This document shows, one piece after another, positions 12,291-20,092 of a DNA stretch of 28,744 bases; the first letter of the stretch is position 1, and every line of letters starts with the position of its first letter. A model generated the notes under the pieces. The model was not told the origin of the DNA and ran no database searches. It was given only the letters and a program-made list of their open reading frames with translations. The translations under genes and the position numbers were made by a program. This DNA is from a virus, in IMG/VR virus record IMGVR_UViG_3300004461_000154, positions 1-28,744 of that record. One strand, written 5' to 3'.

Positions 12291-12780
12291 GAAATCAAAA
12301 GTTAAAATTTCAGATTTTGGAGCACAACAAATTGAACGGGGTGAGAATGGCAAATACTATAGAGCTGGTGATGGCCTGGAGGTTGCATATATTGAACAGG
12401 CCAAAGAACCAAAAAGATTGGAGCTTGTCTATAAAGATCTACTCCATTGGTATTATAAAAAGAATATTTTATATCCAAAAGATAAAGACATAAATCTGGA
12501 CCTTTATGTATGTGGAGTTAAGTATCAACAAATCTACCATAAATCACATTATGAACAGAAAGTTACAGCTGTTATAGAAAAAGATATTATTCAGTCAGAC
12601 TTACAAGACACATTAAATGCTATAAACGATGCACAAACACAGCTTAGAGATATCAACAGAACTTTAGGTGATTATCATAAAATTGTAATGCTTGTACTCA
12701 TAGATAATCAACCAGCTAGAAAGAAGCTTGTTAAGTTTAGAGAAGGTTTATTAACCATAAGAGATTATTATAATTTATAA
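12283..12780 (+). CDS. Hypothetical early protein, 165 aa
   Basis: A 165-aa protein with an N-terminal ISDFGAQQIERGENGKYYRA, then helical segments (LELVYKDLLHWYYKKNILYP; LQDTLNAINDAQTQLRDINR). It follows the DUF1376 gene with an 8-bp overlap and is the last gene before the late promoter. A role as a late regulator or replication accessory would suit the position, but no motif supports either. Confidence 0.55.
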   Translation: MDKKSKVKISDFGAQQIERGENGKYYRAGDGLEVAYIEQAKEPKRLELVYKDLLHWYYKKNILYPKDKDINLDLYVCGVKYQQIYHKSHYEQKVTAVIEKDIIQSDLQDTLNAINDAQTQLRDINRTLGDYHKIVMLVLIDNQPARKKLVKFREGLLTIRDYYNL

Positions 12781-12810
12781 AATAGTTCACTGTTCTCTTT
12801 TTGTTTACCA

Positions 12811-12837
12811 TTGATGGCATGGCTTATGTGTTATACT
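12811..12837 (+). promoter_or_regulatory. Late promoter with extended -10
   Basis: TGTTATACT (12829-12837) is a good extended -10. TTGATG (12811-12816) lies only 15 bp upstream, short for a -35, though extended -10 promoters tolerate this. It is the only clear gap before the packaging and head genes. The gap 12781-12886 holds no other signal apart from the AGAGGA ribosome site at its end. Confidence 0.55.
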
Positions 12838-12886
12838 GCAAGTACAATCAAGAATTGTGTCTAGAAATCGGGGTGAATAGAGGAAT

Positions 12887-13153
12887 ATGTTTATACCTGA
12901 AGAAAGTTTATATATCGCAGTAATATCCCAGGCAATGAAAGACGCTATTGGAATTGCCGGTGATCCTGATATCAATAATCATCCAGAACGAAAAGAACAA
13001 GCTGAGAATTGGTTTAACTTACAAGATGATGATTTCCTTTATATATGTGAAACACTAAGTGTAAAACCAACAAATATTATCAATATGTTAGAAGAACTTC
13101 GTACTGAAAAAAAAAACTTCAATCAACGTTTCAAGATCAGCCGGACATATTAG
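12887..13153 (+). CDS. Conserved small phage protein before terminase, 88 aa
   Basis: An 88-aa protein preceded by AGAGGA. It contains ISQAMKDAIGIAGDP, WFNLQDDDFLYICETLSVKP and NIINMLEEL. The pattern 'A..DA.g......r.eA..WF...d.DF..iC...g..P..v...l' is a recurrent small phage protein near terS whose role I do not know. It is compact, helical and probably cytoplasmic. Confidence 0.65.
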   Translation: MFIPEESLYIAVISQAMKDAIGIAGDPDINNHPERKEQAENWFNLQDDDFLYICETLSVKPTNIINMLEELRTEKKNFNQRFKISRTY

Positions 13154-13168
13154 ACAAGATGTTATACA

Positions 13169-13348
13169 ATGCCATTAAAAGATCACAAATATATAATCAT
13201 TAAAAACAAAGATGGTAAGTACGCTATACTAATGTGTCTCGGTACGTATGAAACAAAGCAAGAGGCAGAGATCTTTTTAGATACATTTGCAGAAACTTTA
13301 GATTATGAAAGAGAACAAGAAGAATATGAAGAGTTCACTGTCCACTAA
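13169..13348 (+). CDS. Small hypothetical protein, 59 aa
   Basis: Starts MPLKDHKYIIIKNKDGKYAI and continues MCLGTYETKQEAEIFLDTFA to a Glu-rich tail. The first 40 residues resemble a tiny beta-beta-alpha fold ('GkYai...GtyeTkqEAe.fL') like small SPOR- or AP2-type repeats. It overlaps the terminase small subunit gene by 23-44 bp depending on that start. Shine-Dalgarno is weak. Confidence 0.55.
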   Translation: MPLKDHKYIIIKNKDGKYAILMCLGTYETKQEAEIFLDTFAETLDYEREQEEYEEFTVH

Positions 13349-13757
13349 AAAATTAGGTAGGCCCAGCGTCTACAACAAAACACGCATCAATCAGATCTTT
13401 GAAGATTTAGAGAGTGGTATGTATGCAAAGGATGCACTAAAGAAAGCTGGTATATCTTGGTCAACATTTAGATCTTACTTAAAAAAAGATGAAGAGTTAA
13501 ATAAGAAATACTATGAAGCAAGAGCTGTGGGTATTGACTACTCATTGTCTACTGTAGATGAGAAGCTTGAGCAGCTAATAGTAGATAGCAAGACAAGAAA
13601 GCTAACGTTACCTGAGATTAAACTCTTAGAGCTCTGGGTTAAGCAGAAACATTTCAGTGCAAGCAAGATCAGTTCCAGGCTGTATGGCACAGATAAAGAT
13701 AGAATGGCAATCAAAACCGCAGACGACACACAAATTATAATTGAATGGCAGAAGTAA
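13305..13757 (+). CDS. terS: Terminase small subunit
   Basis: A 150-aa protein. LGRPSVYNKTRINQIFEDLE leads into an HTH (DALKKAGISWSTFRSYLKKD, about 44-63), followed by a helical oligomerisation region and a short C-terminus. This is the layout of the Sf6-type terminase small subunits, which recognise phage DNA and direct the large subunit. The position upstream of terL and the length support this. ATG 13326 (eighth codon) is an alternative start; neither start has a strong Shine-Dalgarno sequence, though the bases before 13326 are purine-rich. Confidence 0.78.
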   Translation: MKENKKNMKSSLSTKKLGRPSVYNKTRINQIFEDLESGMYAKDALKKAGISWSTFRSYLKKDEELNKKYYEARAVGIDYSLSTVDEKLEQLIVDSKTRKLTLPEIKLLELWVKQKHFSASKISSRLYGTDKDRMAIKTADDTQIIIEWQK

Positions 13758-13830
13758 GTAGAACTCTAAGGTCCTAGTTTATCTTAGATATATATAGAGA
13801 GATAGAGAGGTAGTAGTAATAGATCGAATT

Positions 13831-13989
13831 ATGATGAAATTGTATTTAAACATTGTTGAATATGTAGAAAAGCTTATGGTTGTATTGCATAAGCTATGTC
13901 TTAAAACCATTGAGTTTATTAAGAAGGTTATGAGTTTTCTCTTTTCTGTCATCAAGTCTATATATAGTATGTTATTCAATCGCCTATAA
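13831..13989 (+). CDS. Possible 52-aa amphipathic peptide
   Basis: Starts MMKLYLNIVEYVEKLMVVLH and ends FSVIKSIYSMLFNRL. Hydrophobic and lysine residues alternate through the whole peptide, suggesting one or two amphipathic helices that could lie on a membrane. GAGAGG lies about 24 bp upstream, too far for a normal ribosome site, so translation is uncertain. It fills part of the 387-bp gap between terS and the next clear gene. Confidence 0.35.
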   Translation: MMKLYLNIVEYVEKLMVVLHKLCLKTIEFIKKVMSFLFSVIKSIYSMLFNRL

Positions 13990-14029
13990 TGAATATTATG
14001 CGACAATCTAGAATCGTTGTATATCAAGG

Positions 14030-14103
14030 GTTCTGACTGTTGCATTTTTGCAACATCTAAGGCATACTACATATGGTATGCAACCCCATCGGGGTCGTAG
14101 AAC
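14030..14103 (+). ncRNA. Compact four-way-junction (cloverleaf-like) element
   Basis: A closing stem GTTCT(14030-14034)/AGAAC(14099-14103), extended by AC(14036-14037)/GT(14097-14098) with one bulged G, encloses three hairpins. Arm 1 is TGTTGCA/TGCAACA, 7 bp with a TTTT loop (14038-14055). Arm 2 is GCATAC/GTATGC, 6 bp with an 8-nt loop (14062-14081). Arm 3 is ACCCC/GGGGT, 5 bp with a 3-nt loop (14083-14095). It is 74 nt, tRNA-sized but not a tRNA. It may be a structured RNA, a control element for the gene at 14145, or a DNA packaging site, given its place between terS and terL. Confidence 0.55.
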
Positions 14104-14144
14104 AGCACAGGGAACCTATTTCTTGTCAGAAAGGATTTTTCATA

Positions 14145-14360
14145 ATGTTTTTTCCACTCAAGAAGAAAGATATCCCGTCTAGTGCTCTCTATAGCATGCA
14201 GCAAGTCATCAATTGGTCCAGAGATGAGCAAAAAAGAAATAGATCATGCTTATTTTGTGATGATTGGGGAAATTTAGGAATTACACCAGAAGATACAGCT
14301 GGGGAAGTCTACTTCCTTTGCTATCACCATTATAACAATGAAAAAAAAACAGACATCTAA
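14145..14360 (+). CDS. Small Cys/His (zinc-finger-like) protein, 71 aa
   Basis: The start at 14145 is chosen because AAAGGA lies 9 bp upstream; an earlier in-frame ATG at 14073 lies inside the cloverleaf element and has no ribosome site. The protein has CLFCDDWGNLGI and later FLCYHHY, giving a C-x2-C ... C-x2-H set that could bind one zinc. Such small zinc proteins near terminases are sometimes packaging or HNH-like accessories. The gene overlaps the next by 23 bp. Confidence 0.6.
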   Translation: MFFPLKKKDIPSSALYSMQQVINWSRDEQKRNRSCLFCDDWGNLGITPEDTAGEVYFLCYHHYNNEKKTDI

Positions 14361-14523
14361 AAAAAATAAAAAACCAATTCATGATCCTTTTGCAGCATTT
14401 GTGCAAGCCATGAATGAAAAAACAGTGGTACCTGACTACAAAGGTAAAGGCATTGTTAAAGGTAATACATTAGGAAGAATGCAAGACTTCTTAAATCAAA
14501 AGAACGAGGAACCTGGGGAATAG
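14338..14523 (+). CDS. Small basic protein, 61 aa
   Basis: Starts MKKKQTSKKNKKPIHDPFAA, with a basic N-terminus and helical middle (DPFAAFVQAMNEK), ending acidic. It overlaps the zinc-finger-like gene by 23 bp and ends 11 bp before terL. No family recognised. It may be a packaging accessory by position only. Confidence 0.55.
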   Translation: MKKKQTSKKNKKPIHDPFAAFVQAMNEKTVVPDYKGKGIVKGNTLGRMQDFLNQKNEEPGE

Positions 14524-14534
14524 AAAGCTAATGA

Positions 14535-15791
14535 ATGAAAGTTACTATACCTTACAAGCCACGACAGCATCAATTAGATGTTCATAATAGTTTAAAAAGA
14601 TTTAACGTTCTTTGTTGTCATAGAAGATTTGGCAAGTCTACATTAGCTGTTAATCACCTTATAAGAAGTGCATTAACAAACCCATTACCAAGGCCCAGAA
14701 ACTATCTTATTTGCACAACCTATAGCAGTGCTAAGCGTATAGCCTGGGATTTTTTAAAGCATTACACTTCCGTAATACCTGAAATGCAATATCACGAAAC
14801 AGAACTTCGTGCAGACTTTCCTAATGGAGCTAGAATACAATTACTAGGTGCTGAACGTCCAAATTCATTAAGAGGAATTTACATTGATAGTATCGTATTA
14901 GATGAATATCAAAATTTTCCGCCTAACATGTTTGCTGAAGTCATTAGACCAGCATTATCGGATAGGCCAAACTCTAACGCAATCTTTACAGGTACTCCTA
15001 ACGGATTTGGTGGCCCTTTATACGACATATACCAACAAGCTTTACAAAATGATAATTGGTTTGCTAAAATCTATAAAGCTAGCGAAACAGGAATTATAGA
15101 TCCTGAAGAACTTGAAGAGGCAAGAAAGATTATGCCTCCAGAAGTATTCGCAGCTGAGTATGAAGTAAGCTTTGAAGCCAATGCTATTGGATCTATTTAC
15201 TCAACTTCATTAAATAAAGCTGATGAAGAAGGACGAGTAACAAAAGTTCCTCATGACGATCAATTAAAAACAGAAGTATTTCTAGATCTTGGAATGGCTG
15301 ACAAAACAGCTATGTGGTTTGTACAGAAAAAAGGTACAGCTCTACACATTATCGATTATTTTGAAGACTCTGGTGAGTCTCTTCGTTACTACGCAAATAT
15401 TTTAGAAGAAAAAGGCTACATGTATAACACTATCTGGCTTCCACATGACGCGAAAGTTCGAGAGCTGGGAACAGGTGTTTCTAGATATGAAACCGCATTG
15501 TCTTTGGGAATGCCGGCACAGATTGTACCTAAATTACCAATATTAGATGGCATAAATTCCGTAAGAATGACTATGTCAAAATGTTGGTTTGATTATGAAA
15601 AAACAAAAGAAGGACTCAATGCTCTTAGACAATATCGATGGGCAACAAATGATAAAGGACAAGCAAAAGATAGACCAGAACATTCCTGGGCAAGTCACGC
15701 AGCCGATAGTTTTAGATATATGTGCACAGCAATATCATCGTCTACTAGCTGGGAAGCAAAAATTCAGTATCCAAAAATGGCAATAATATAA
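14535..15791 (+). CDS. terL: Terminase large subunit
   Basis: A 418-aa packaging motor with all key elements. Walker A is CHRRFGKST (28-36), Walker B IDSIVLDE (117-124) and the coupling motif TGTP (152-155). A C-terminal RNase-H-like nuclease has D251 (FLDLGMADKT), D305 (PHDAK) and D391 (SHAADSFRY). It hydrolyses ATP to translocate DNA into the prohead through the portal and cuts concatemers. Length is normal for a short-form large terminase. It is followed after 1 bp by the portal gene, as in P22-like head modules. Confidence 0.95.
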   Translation: MKVTIPYKPRQHQLDVHNSLKRFNVLCCHRRFGKSTLAVNHLIRSALTNPLPRPRNYLICTTYSSAKRIAWDFLKHYTSVIPEMQYHETELRADFPNGARIQLLGAERPNSLRGIYIDSIVLDEYQNFPPNMFAEVIRPALSDRPNSNAIFTGTPNGFGGPLYDIYQQALQNDNWFAKIYKASETGIIDPEELEEARKIMPPEVFAAEYEVSFEANAIGSIYSTSLNKADEEGRVTKVPHDDQLKTEVFLDLGMADKTAMWFVQKKGTALHIIDYFEDSGESLRYYANILEEKGYMYNTIWLPHDAKVRELGTGVSRYETALSLGMPAQIVPKLPILDGINSVRMTMSKCWFDYEKTKEGLNALRQYRWATNDKGQAKDRPEHSWASHAADSFRYMCTAISSSTSWEAKIQYPKMAII

Positions 15792-15792
15792 A

Positions 15793-17787
15793 ATGGCAAA
15801 AAAAATTAATAAACACACACTTACAACTTTAATAGGACAAGAAATAGCTAATTCATTTGGCTTTTATTCTGGTGAATTAAGTAAACATAGAAAAGATGCT
15901 CTAAGATATTACTTAGGCCAACCTCTTGGTAATGAAGTCGAAGGATCAAGCGCTGTAGTCTCGCAAGATTTACAAGAGCTCGTAGACTCTACTATGCCAA
16001 GTCTTATGAGAGTTTTTACACAAGGTGAAAGCATTGTAAGATTTCAACCTACAGGACCTGAAGATGTAGAATATGCTGAACAAGCTAGTGATTTTATCAA
16101 TCATATTTTCTTAAAAGATAACTCTGGCCATAGCATTCTACATACTATGTTTAAAGATGCTTTAATTAGTAAAAATGGTTTTGTTAAATACTATTGGAAA
16201 ACTTCTAAAGAACAAAAAAAAGAAAGATATAAAAATTTAACAGAAATAGAATATCAATCGTTACTTGTTGATGATGAAGTGGATGTTGTAAAGGTTGAAG
16301 AAAATAATGAAGGTGAAGAGCTACTCTATGATGTAGAAGTGAAGCGCGTAAAAGAGTATGGAAGAATTGCAATTGAAAATGTTGCTCCAGAAAATATTTT
16401 AGTTTCTAAAAAAGCTACTAGCTTAGATGATTGTAATTTTATTGCACAAAGATGTTATAAAACAAGAAGTGAACTCATTGACATGGGTTTTAAAAGAGAT
16501 GATGTCGAAGATTTAGCAGCTGCTGATGAAGATGTTTATAATACAGAATCGCAAGAAAGACGTTCTTATGATGATGACACAACAGATTTTAATTACTCTA
16601 ATATAGATCCATCCCAGACAGTAGTCATAGTTACTGAATGCTACATGAAAGTAGATATGGATGGTGATGGTATTGGTGAATTAAGAAAAATTACAGTTGG
16701 CGGTAATGGATCTAGCAATATAAAAATTTTATCTAATGAAGAAATAGAAATTATTCCTTTCGCAATGTGTGTAGCCAATCCTATGCCACACAGATTTTTT
16801 GGTTTATCAATGTACGATCAAATAGGTGATATACAGGCCATAAAGACTACTGTGATAAGACAATGCCTTGACAATATGTATAAGCTAAATTCCGGTAGAC
16901 TTATCGTTCAAGACTCTATGGCAAATCTTGATGACGTAATGGTTTCAAGACCAGGCGGTATTATTAGAGTTAAAAGTCCAGACGCAATCAAGCCTTTAGT
17001 AACTCCTAACTTTATTCCAGACGCATTACAAATGCTTGCAAAGCTTGATGATATTAGAGAAGCAAGAAGTGGTATTTCAAAAGCCACCATGGGTTTAAAT
17101 GCTGATCAAATTAACAAATCTCATACAACTGCTTCTAGTGCTAACATTATGATGAATGCTAGTACTCAAAGACTAGAATTGATTGCTAGAAATTTTGCTG
17201 AAGGTATTAGAAGAATGTTCCAGGGCCTTCTACAGTTAACGTGTACACATCAAGAAAAAGAAAGAATTATTCGTCTAAGAGGAAAATTTATTACTATGAA
17301 TCCTAGAGAATGGCACGACAGATATAATGCAACAGTGCAAGTAGGACTAGGAACAGGATCACAAGATCAACGTTTAGAAGTTTTAACAAGAGTTTTAAAT
17401 GTACAAGAAAAAATTCTAAGTAAAGGTGGAATGGGTATTGTTAAAAATCAAAATGTTTACAACACACTTGCCAAATATTTAGAAAATGCTGGCTATGCTG
17501 ATGCTACACAATTTTTTAATAATCCTGAAAATGAACCTCCTAAACAACAAAAACAAAAACAACCTGATCCAGCTATGGTTCTAGCACAACAAGAACTACA
17601 AATGAAACAAGCAAAAGATCAAGCTGACATACAATTTAAACAACAAAAATTACAATCTGATAATAGATTTAAAGAAGAAGAATTAGAATTGAAACAAGAA
17701 AAACTCGCTAACGAAATTATTAGAAAAAAAAATAATGAACAATATGCTAATGAAAAACTAGCATCAGAAATTTTAAGAGGTAAATAA
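15793..17787 (+). CDS. Portal protein (P22-like)
   Basis: A 664-aa protein following terL. It has the N-terminal pattern of P22-type portals (SKHRKDALRYYLGQPLGNEV, then STMPSLMRVF), a central region with VAPENILVSKKATSLDDCNF and PMPHRFFGLSMYDQI, and a wing/stem region (RSGISKATMGLNADQI). A long Gln/Lys/Glu-rich helical tail (about 575-664) probably forms the barrel-like extension seen in P22. It would form the dodecameric DNA gate at one capsid vertex. The stop overlaps the next ATG. Confidence 0.9.
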   Translation: MAKKINKHTLTTLIGQEIANSFGFYSGELSKHRKDALRYYLGQPLGNEVEGSSAVVSQDLQELVDSTMPSLMRVFTQGESIVRFQPTGPEDVEYAEQASDFINHIFLKDNSGHSILHTMFKDALISKNGFVKYYWKTSKEQKKERYKNLTEIEYQSLLVDDEVDVVKVEENNEGEELLYDVEVKRVKEYGRIAIENVAPENILVSKKATSLDDCNFIAQRCYKTRSELIDMGFKRDDVEDLAAADEDVYNTESQERRSYDDDTTDFNYSNIDPSQTVVIVTECYMKVDMDGDGIGELRKITVGGNGSSNIKILSNEEIEIIPFAMCVANPMPHRFFGLSMYDQIGDIQAIKTTVIRQCLDNMYKLNSGRLIVQDSMANLDDVMVSRPGGIIRVKSPDAIKPLVTPNFIPDALQMLAKLDDIREARSGISKATMGLNADQINKSHTTASSANIMMNASTQRLELIARNFAEGIRRMFQGLLQLTCTHQEKERIIRLRGKFITMNPREWHDRYNATVQVGLGTGSQDQRLEVLTRVLNVQEKILSKGGMGIVKNQNVYNTLAKYLENAGYADATQFFNNPENEPPKQQKQKQPDPAMVLAQQELQMKQAKDQADIQFKQQKLQSDNRFKEEELELKQEKLANEIIRKKNNEQYANEKLASEILRGK

Positions 17788-18767
17788 TGGTTCCTTTTAT
17801 GCAAAGCTCAACAGCTAAAGATATTATAGCAAACAATAAAGATGAGTATGCTTATAACACTAACTCTGCCGGTATGTTCCGTAATCCTATGTATGATATC
17901 AGAACACAACAAGAGCTAGCTGGAGAATTAGATCCAACCGCTTTATATCCTAATCCTATTACAGATACTATTTATCCTAACGAACCAGAACCAGATCCCT
18001 ATGCATGTGGACTAGGTGAAACATATGATCCTTATTTACAAAAATGTGTTCCTATAGTAGACGATCTAGATAACAGTCGTGATCGTGAAGAAACTAAAAC
18101 ATTTAGTGAAAGAGCTTATGATAGGATGGCAAGAGATGTTACTGATCCTTATGGAGCTGGTAACGAAATTGATAAATATTTTGAAAGTGAAGATGCTGAT
18201 GGAAAATATTATAATTTTGATCCTTCTGTAGGTGCACCACCACCGATATTCGGTTTAGGTTTACTTGACAAATTATTTGGTGGACCAGAAAGAAGAGAAG
18301 ATAGATTTAGAACAGCAGTTGATACTATATACGATCAAACTAGTTTTAAAAATCGACCTCCATATTATGTTAAAGGGCCTTGGCCATATTTAAATAACCC
18401 TTTAGGAACAAATCCTTTCGCGTTTGGACAAGTTTTAGATAGTAACTTATATCAGATGTTTTCACCAGAAAAGTACTTAGACAGAGTTGGCAGTACTAAA
18501 GTTCTAGGAAACAATCAAAGTACAGTTGATGATCTTTTAAGAAGTATGGAAAATGCAGAATCAAACAGATCAAATCAACAAGGAACACCAATAGCAGTAG
18601 ATATGACAGGATCTACCCCAACAGGCAACAGTCTAAGAAATGATGATGGCTCAAGAAATGACACAAACTACAAAGCGACTGTTGCTAAAAACATTGGAAG
18701 AAATATCGGATCATCTAATACAAGTAAATTTTCTGAAAAACTAGGTGGTTTTTATGGCGGCAGATAA
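17787..18767 (+). CDS. Hypothetical head-module protein, 326 aa
   Basis: A 326-aa protein rich in Asp, Asn, Pro and Tyr, probably partly disordered. Visible pieces include MYDIRTQQELAGELDPTALY, DPYACGLGETYDPYLQKCVP (two cysteines) and GAPPPIFGLGLLDKLFGGP at about 150-170. It lies between portal and scaffold, overlapping both neighbours, so it is presumably a structural or assembly protein. Family not recognised. Confidence 0.6.
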   Translation: MVPFMQSSTAKDIIANNKDEYAYNTNSAGMFRNPMYDIRTQQELAGELDPTALYPNPITDTIYPNEPEPDPYACGLGETYDPYLQKCVPIVDDLDNSRDREETKTFSERAYDRMARDVTDPYGAGNEIDKYFESEDADGKYYNFDPSVGAPPPIFGLGLLDKLFGGPERREDRFRTAVDTIYDQTSFKNRPPYYVKGPWPYLNNPLGTNPFAFGQVLDSNLYQMFSPEKYLDRVGSTKVLGNNQSTVDDLLRSMENAESNRSNQQGTPIAVDMTGSTPTGNSLRNDDGSRNDTNYKATVAKNIGRNIGSSNTSKFSEKLGGFYGGR

Positions 18768-18999
18768 TGAAATCCAAAGAGGATTAATAGCAAAAGAAAT
18801 TTTACAAAATGATATTTTTGTAGAATCAATAAACAAAATTAGATCTGAACTTATGAACGAATGGATAAATTCAGATACACAAAATTCAGAACAACGAGAA
18901 GACATTTGGAAAATGAGAAAAATGTTAGAAGTTGTTGTGAACGAATTGCAAACTGTTTTAGAAACAGGAAAACTTGCAACAAAAAACAACAAATCATAA
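18754..18999 (+). CDS. Small helical head-module protein, 81 aa
   Basis: The ATG at 18754 is chosen because AGGTGG lies 5 bp upstream; a GTG at 18745 is a less likely start. The protein (MAADNEIQRGLIAKEILQND, then a charged helix to LETGKLATKNNKS) resembles a small helical protein commonly found between portal and scaffold in podophages. Role unknown to me; an assembly accessory is plausible. It overlaps the preceding gene by 14 bp. Confidence 0.65.
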   Translation: MAADNEIQRGLIAKEILQNDIFVESINKIRSELMNEWINSDTQNSEQREDIWKMRKMLEVVVNELQTVLETGKLATKNNKS

Positions 19000-19012
19000 A
19001 TAAGGAGTTAAG

Positions 19013-20053
19013 ATGTCAGAACAATCCCAAGTGGACTCTGCAACTGATAATCCCGTTACACAGGAAACAGTTGAGCGTAAAATATACAATAACCCAAGTG
19101 ATGCAGTAGGTGACTTGAAAAATCTGTTAGGATTAGATCCTAATGCCTCAAGAAATCAAGAAACCGAAAGCGATGTGTCCAAATCTGAAGAAGTCACTTC
19201 TGAAAAGAACAATGATGAATTAGGTGAAGATGCTGAGCTTATTGACCTATTGGATGAGGAAGTGCCAATTGAGAAAACTGAAGACTTTATCAACATTGAT
19301 GGTGAGCAAGTACCTTTAGAAGATCTTAAAAAGCAAAGACTTATGCAAAAGGATTATACTCAAAAAACTCAGAAACTTTCGGAAGAAAAAAAAGAGATAG
19401 ATTCAATTAAAAATAATCTTACAAAAGAGTATCAAGAGGCTAAGCAAAAAAGAGATTTATACGAAGCAAATCTTAATGATGTTATAAACTTTTTAAATAG
19501 TACCCAAACTCAAGAAGCTGAACTCGATAAACTTCTACAAACTAATCCGAATGAATATATTCGTGCAAAAGCTGAATCTGATAAAAAGAAAGAAGCTCTT
19601 GTAGAAGCTCAAAGAGAACAAGCTCGCGTCTATCAAGAAAAAAAAGGTGAGCAAGATCGTATCTACGATCAGTACATTAGTTCTGAAAGAACTAAATTGG
19701 AAAACGCTTTACCTATTTATGCAGACGTAAATAAAGGACCAGCATTTAGAACTGAATTGGTTGAATTTGCAAAATCTCAAGGTTTCACTACCGAAGAGAT
19801 TGGCATGTTAGTTGACCATCGTTCAGTCTTATTACTTGCTAATGCTATGAAGTATCAAAGACTTCGTGATAGCAAAATCAAAAGTAAAAAAGTTAATGCA
19901 GTTCCAAAAACCATGAGTAGTACTAATCAAGTGGAAGACATCGCTGAAGGTTCTAAACGTATGAAATCAAAAATGGACAGATTGAAGAAATCGGGCAGTG
20001 TAAAAGATGCTACATCGGTTTTAGAAGATCTTTTAAATAACAATAAACTTTAG
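19013..20053 (+). CDS. Scaffolding protein
   Basis: A 346-aa acidic protein preceded by AAGGAG. Residues 1-85 are disordered and acidic (SDVSKSEEVTSEKNNDELGE). INIDGEQVPLEDLKKQRLMQ (about 93-112) is followed by a long coiled coil (about 115-225) and a basic C-terminus (AEGSKRMKSKMDRLKKSG). The acidic coiled-coil body with a basic C-terminal helix, directly before the capsid gene, is the classic internal scaffold that guides prohead assembly and is then lost. Confidence 0.82.
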   Translation: MSEQSQVDSATDNPVTQETVERKIYNNPSDAVGDLKNLLGLDPNASRNQETESDVSKSEEVTSEKNNDELGEDAELIDLLDEEVPIEKTEDFINIDGEQVPLEDLKKQRLMQKDYTQKTQKLSEEKKEIDSIKNNLTKEYQEAKQKRDLYEANLNDVINFLNSTQTQEAELDKLLQTNPNEYIRAKAESDKKKEALVEAQREQARVYQEKKGEQDRIYDQYISSERTKLENALPIYADVNKGPAFRTELVEFAKSQGFTTEEIGMLVDHRSVLLLANAMKYQRLRDSKIKSKKVNAVPKTMSSTNQVEDIAEGSKRMKSKMDRLKKSGSVKDATSVLEDLLNNNKL

Positions 20054-20092
20054 ATAAATCTATCTATAAAAAAAGGAGATAAATATGGCAGT
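20048..20092 (+). promoter_or_regulatory. Strong ribosome site and hairpin before the capsid gene
   Basis: TAGATA/TATCTA forms a 6-bp hairpin with an AATC loop just after the scaffold stop, followed by AAAGGAG 7 bp before the capsid ATG. It is the best Shine-Dalgarno sequence in the window, matching the need for much coat protein. The hairpin may protect the capsid mRNA. Confidence 0.45.

Noticed and set aside
13779-14045. Minus-strand 88-codon ORF over the terS-terL gap
   Set aside because: Unlike all surrounding genes in direction, low-complexity sequence, no ribosome site, and it overlaps better-supported plus-strand signals.
14030-14103. A tRNA or tRNA relic
   Set aside because: The third arm has a 3-nt loop, the middle arm has an 8-nt loop with 6-bp stem, and there is no T-loop signature or CCA; it is tRNA-like only in size and branching.
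14073-14144. Upstream ATG at 14073 for the zinc-finger-like gene
   Set aside because: It lies inside the structured element without a ribosome site, while 14145 has AAAGGA at the right distance.
18861-19109. Plus-strand ORF across the 81-aa and scaffold genes
   Set aside because: Out-of-frame overlap with two convincing genes; the scaffold has its own AAGGAG start.
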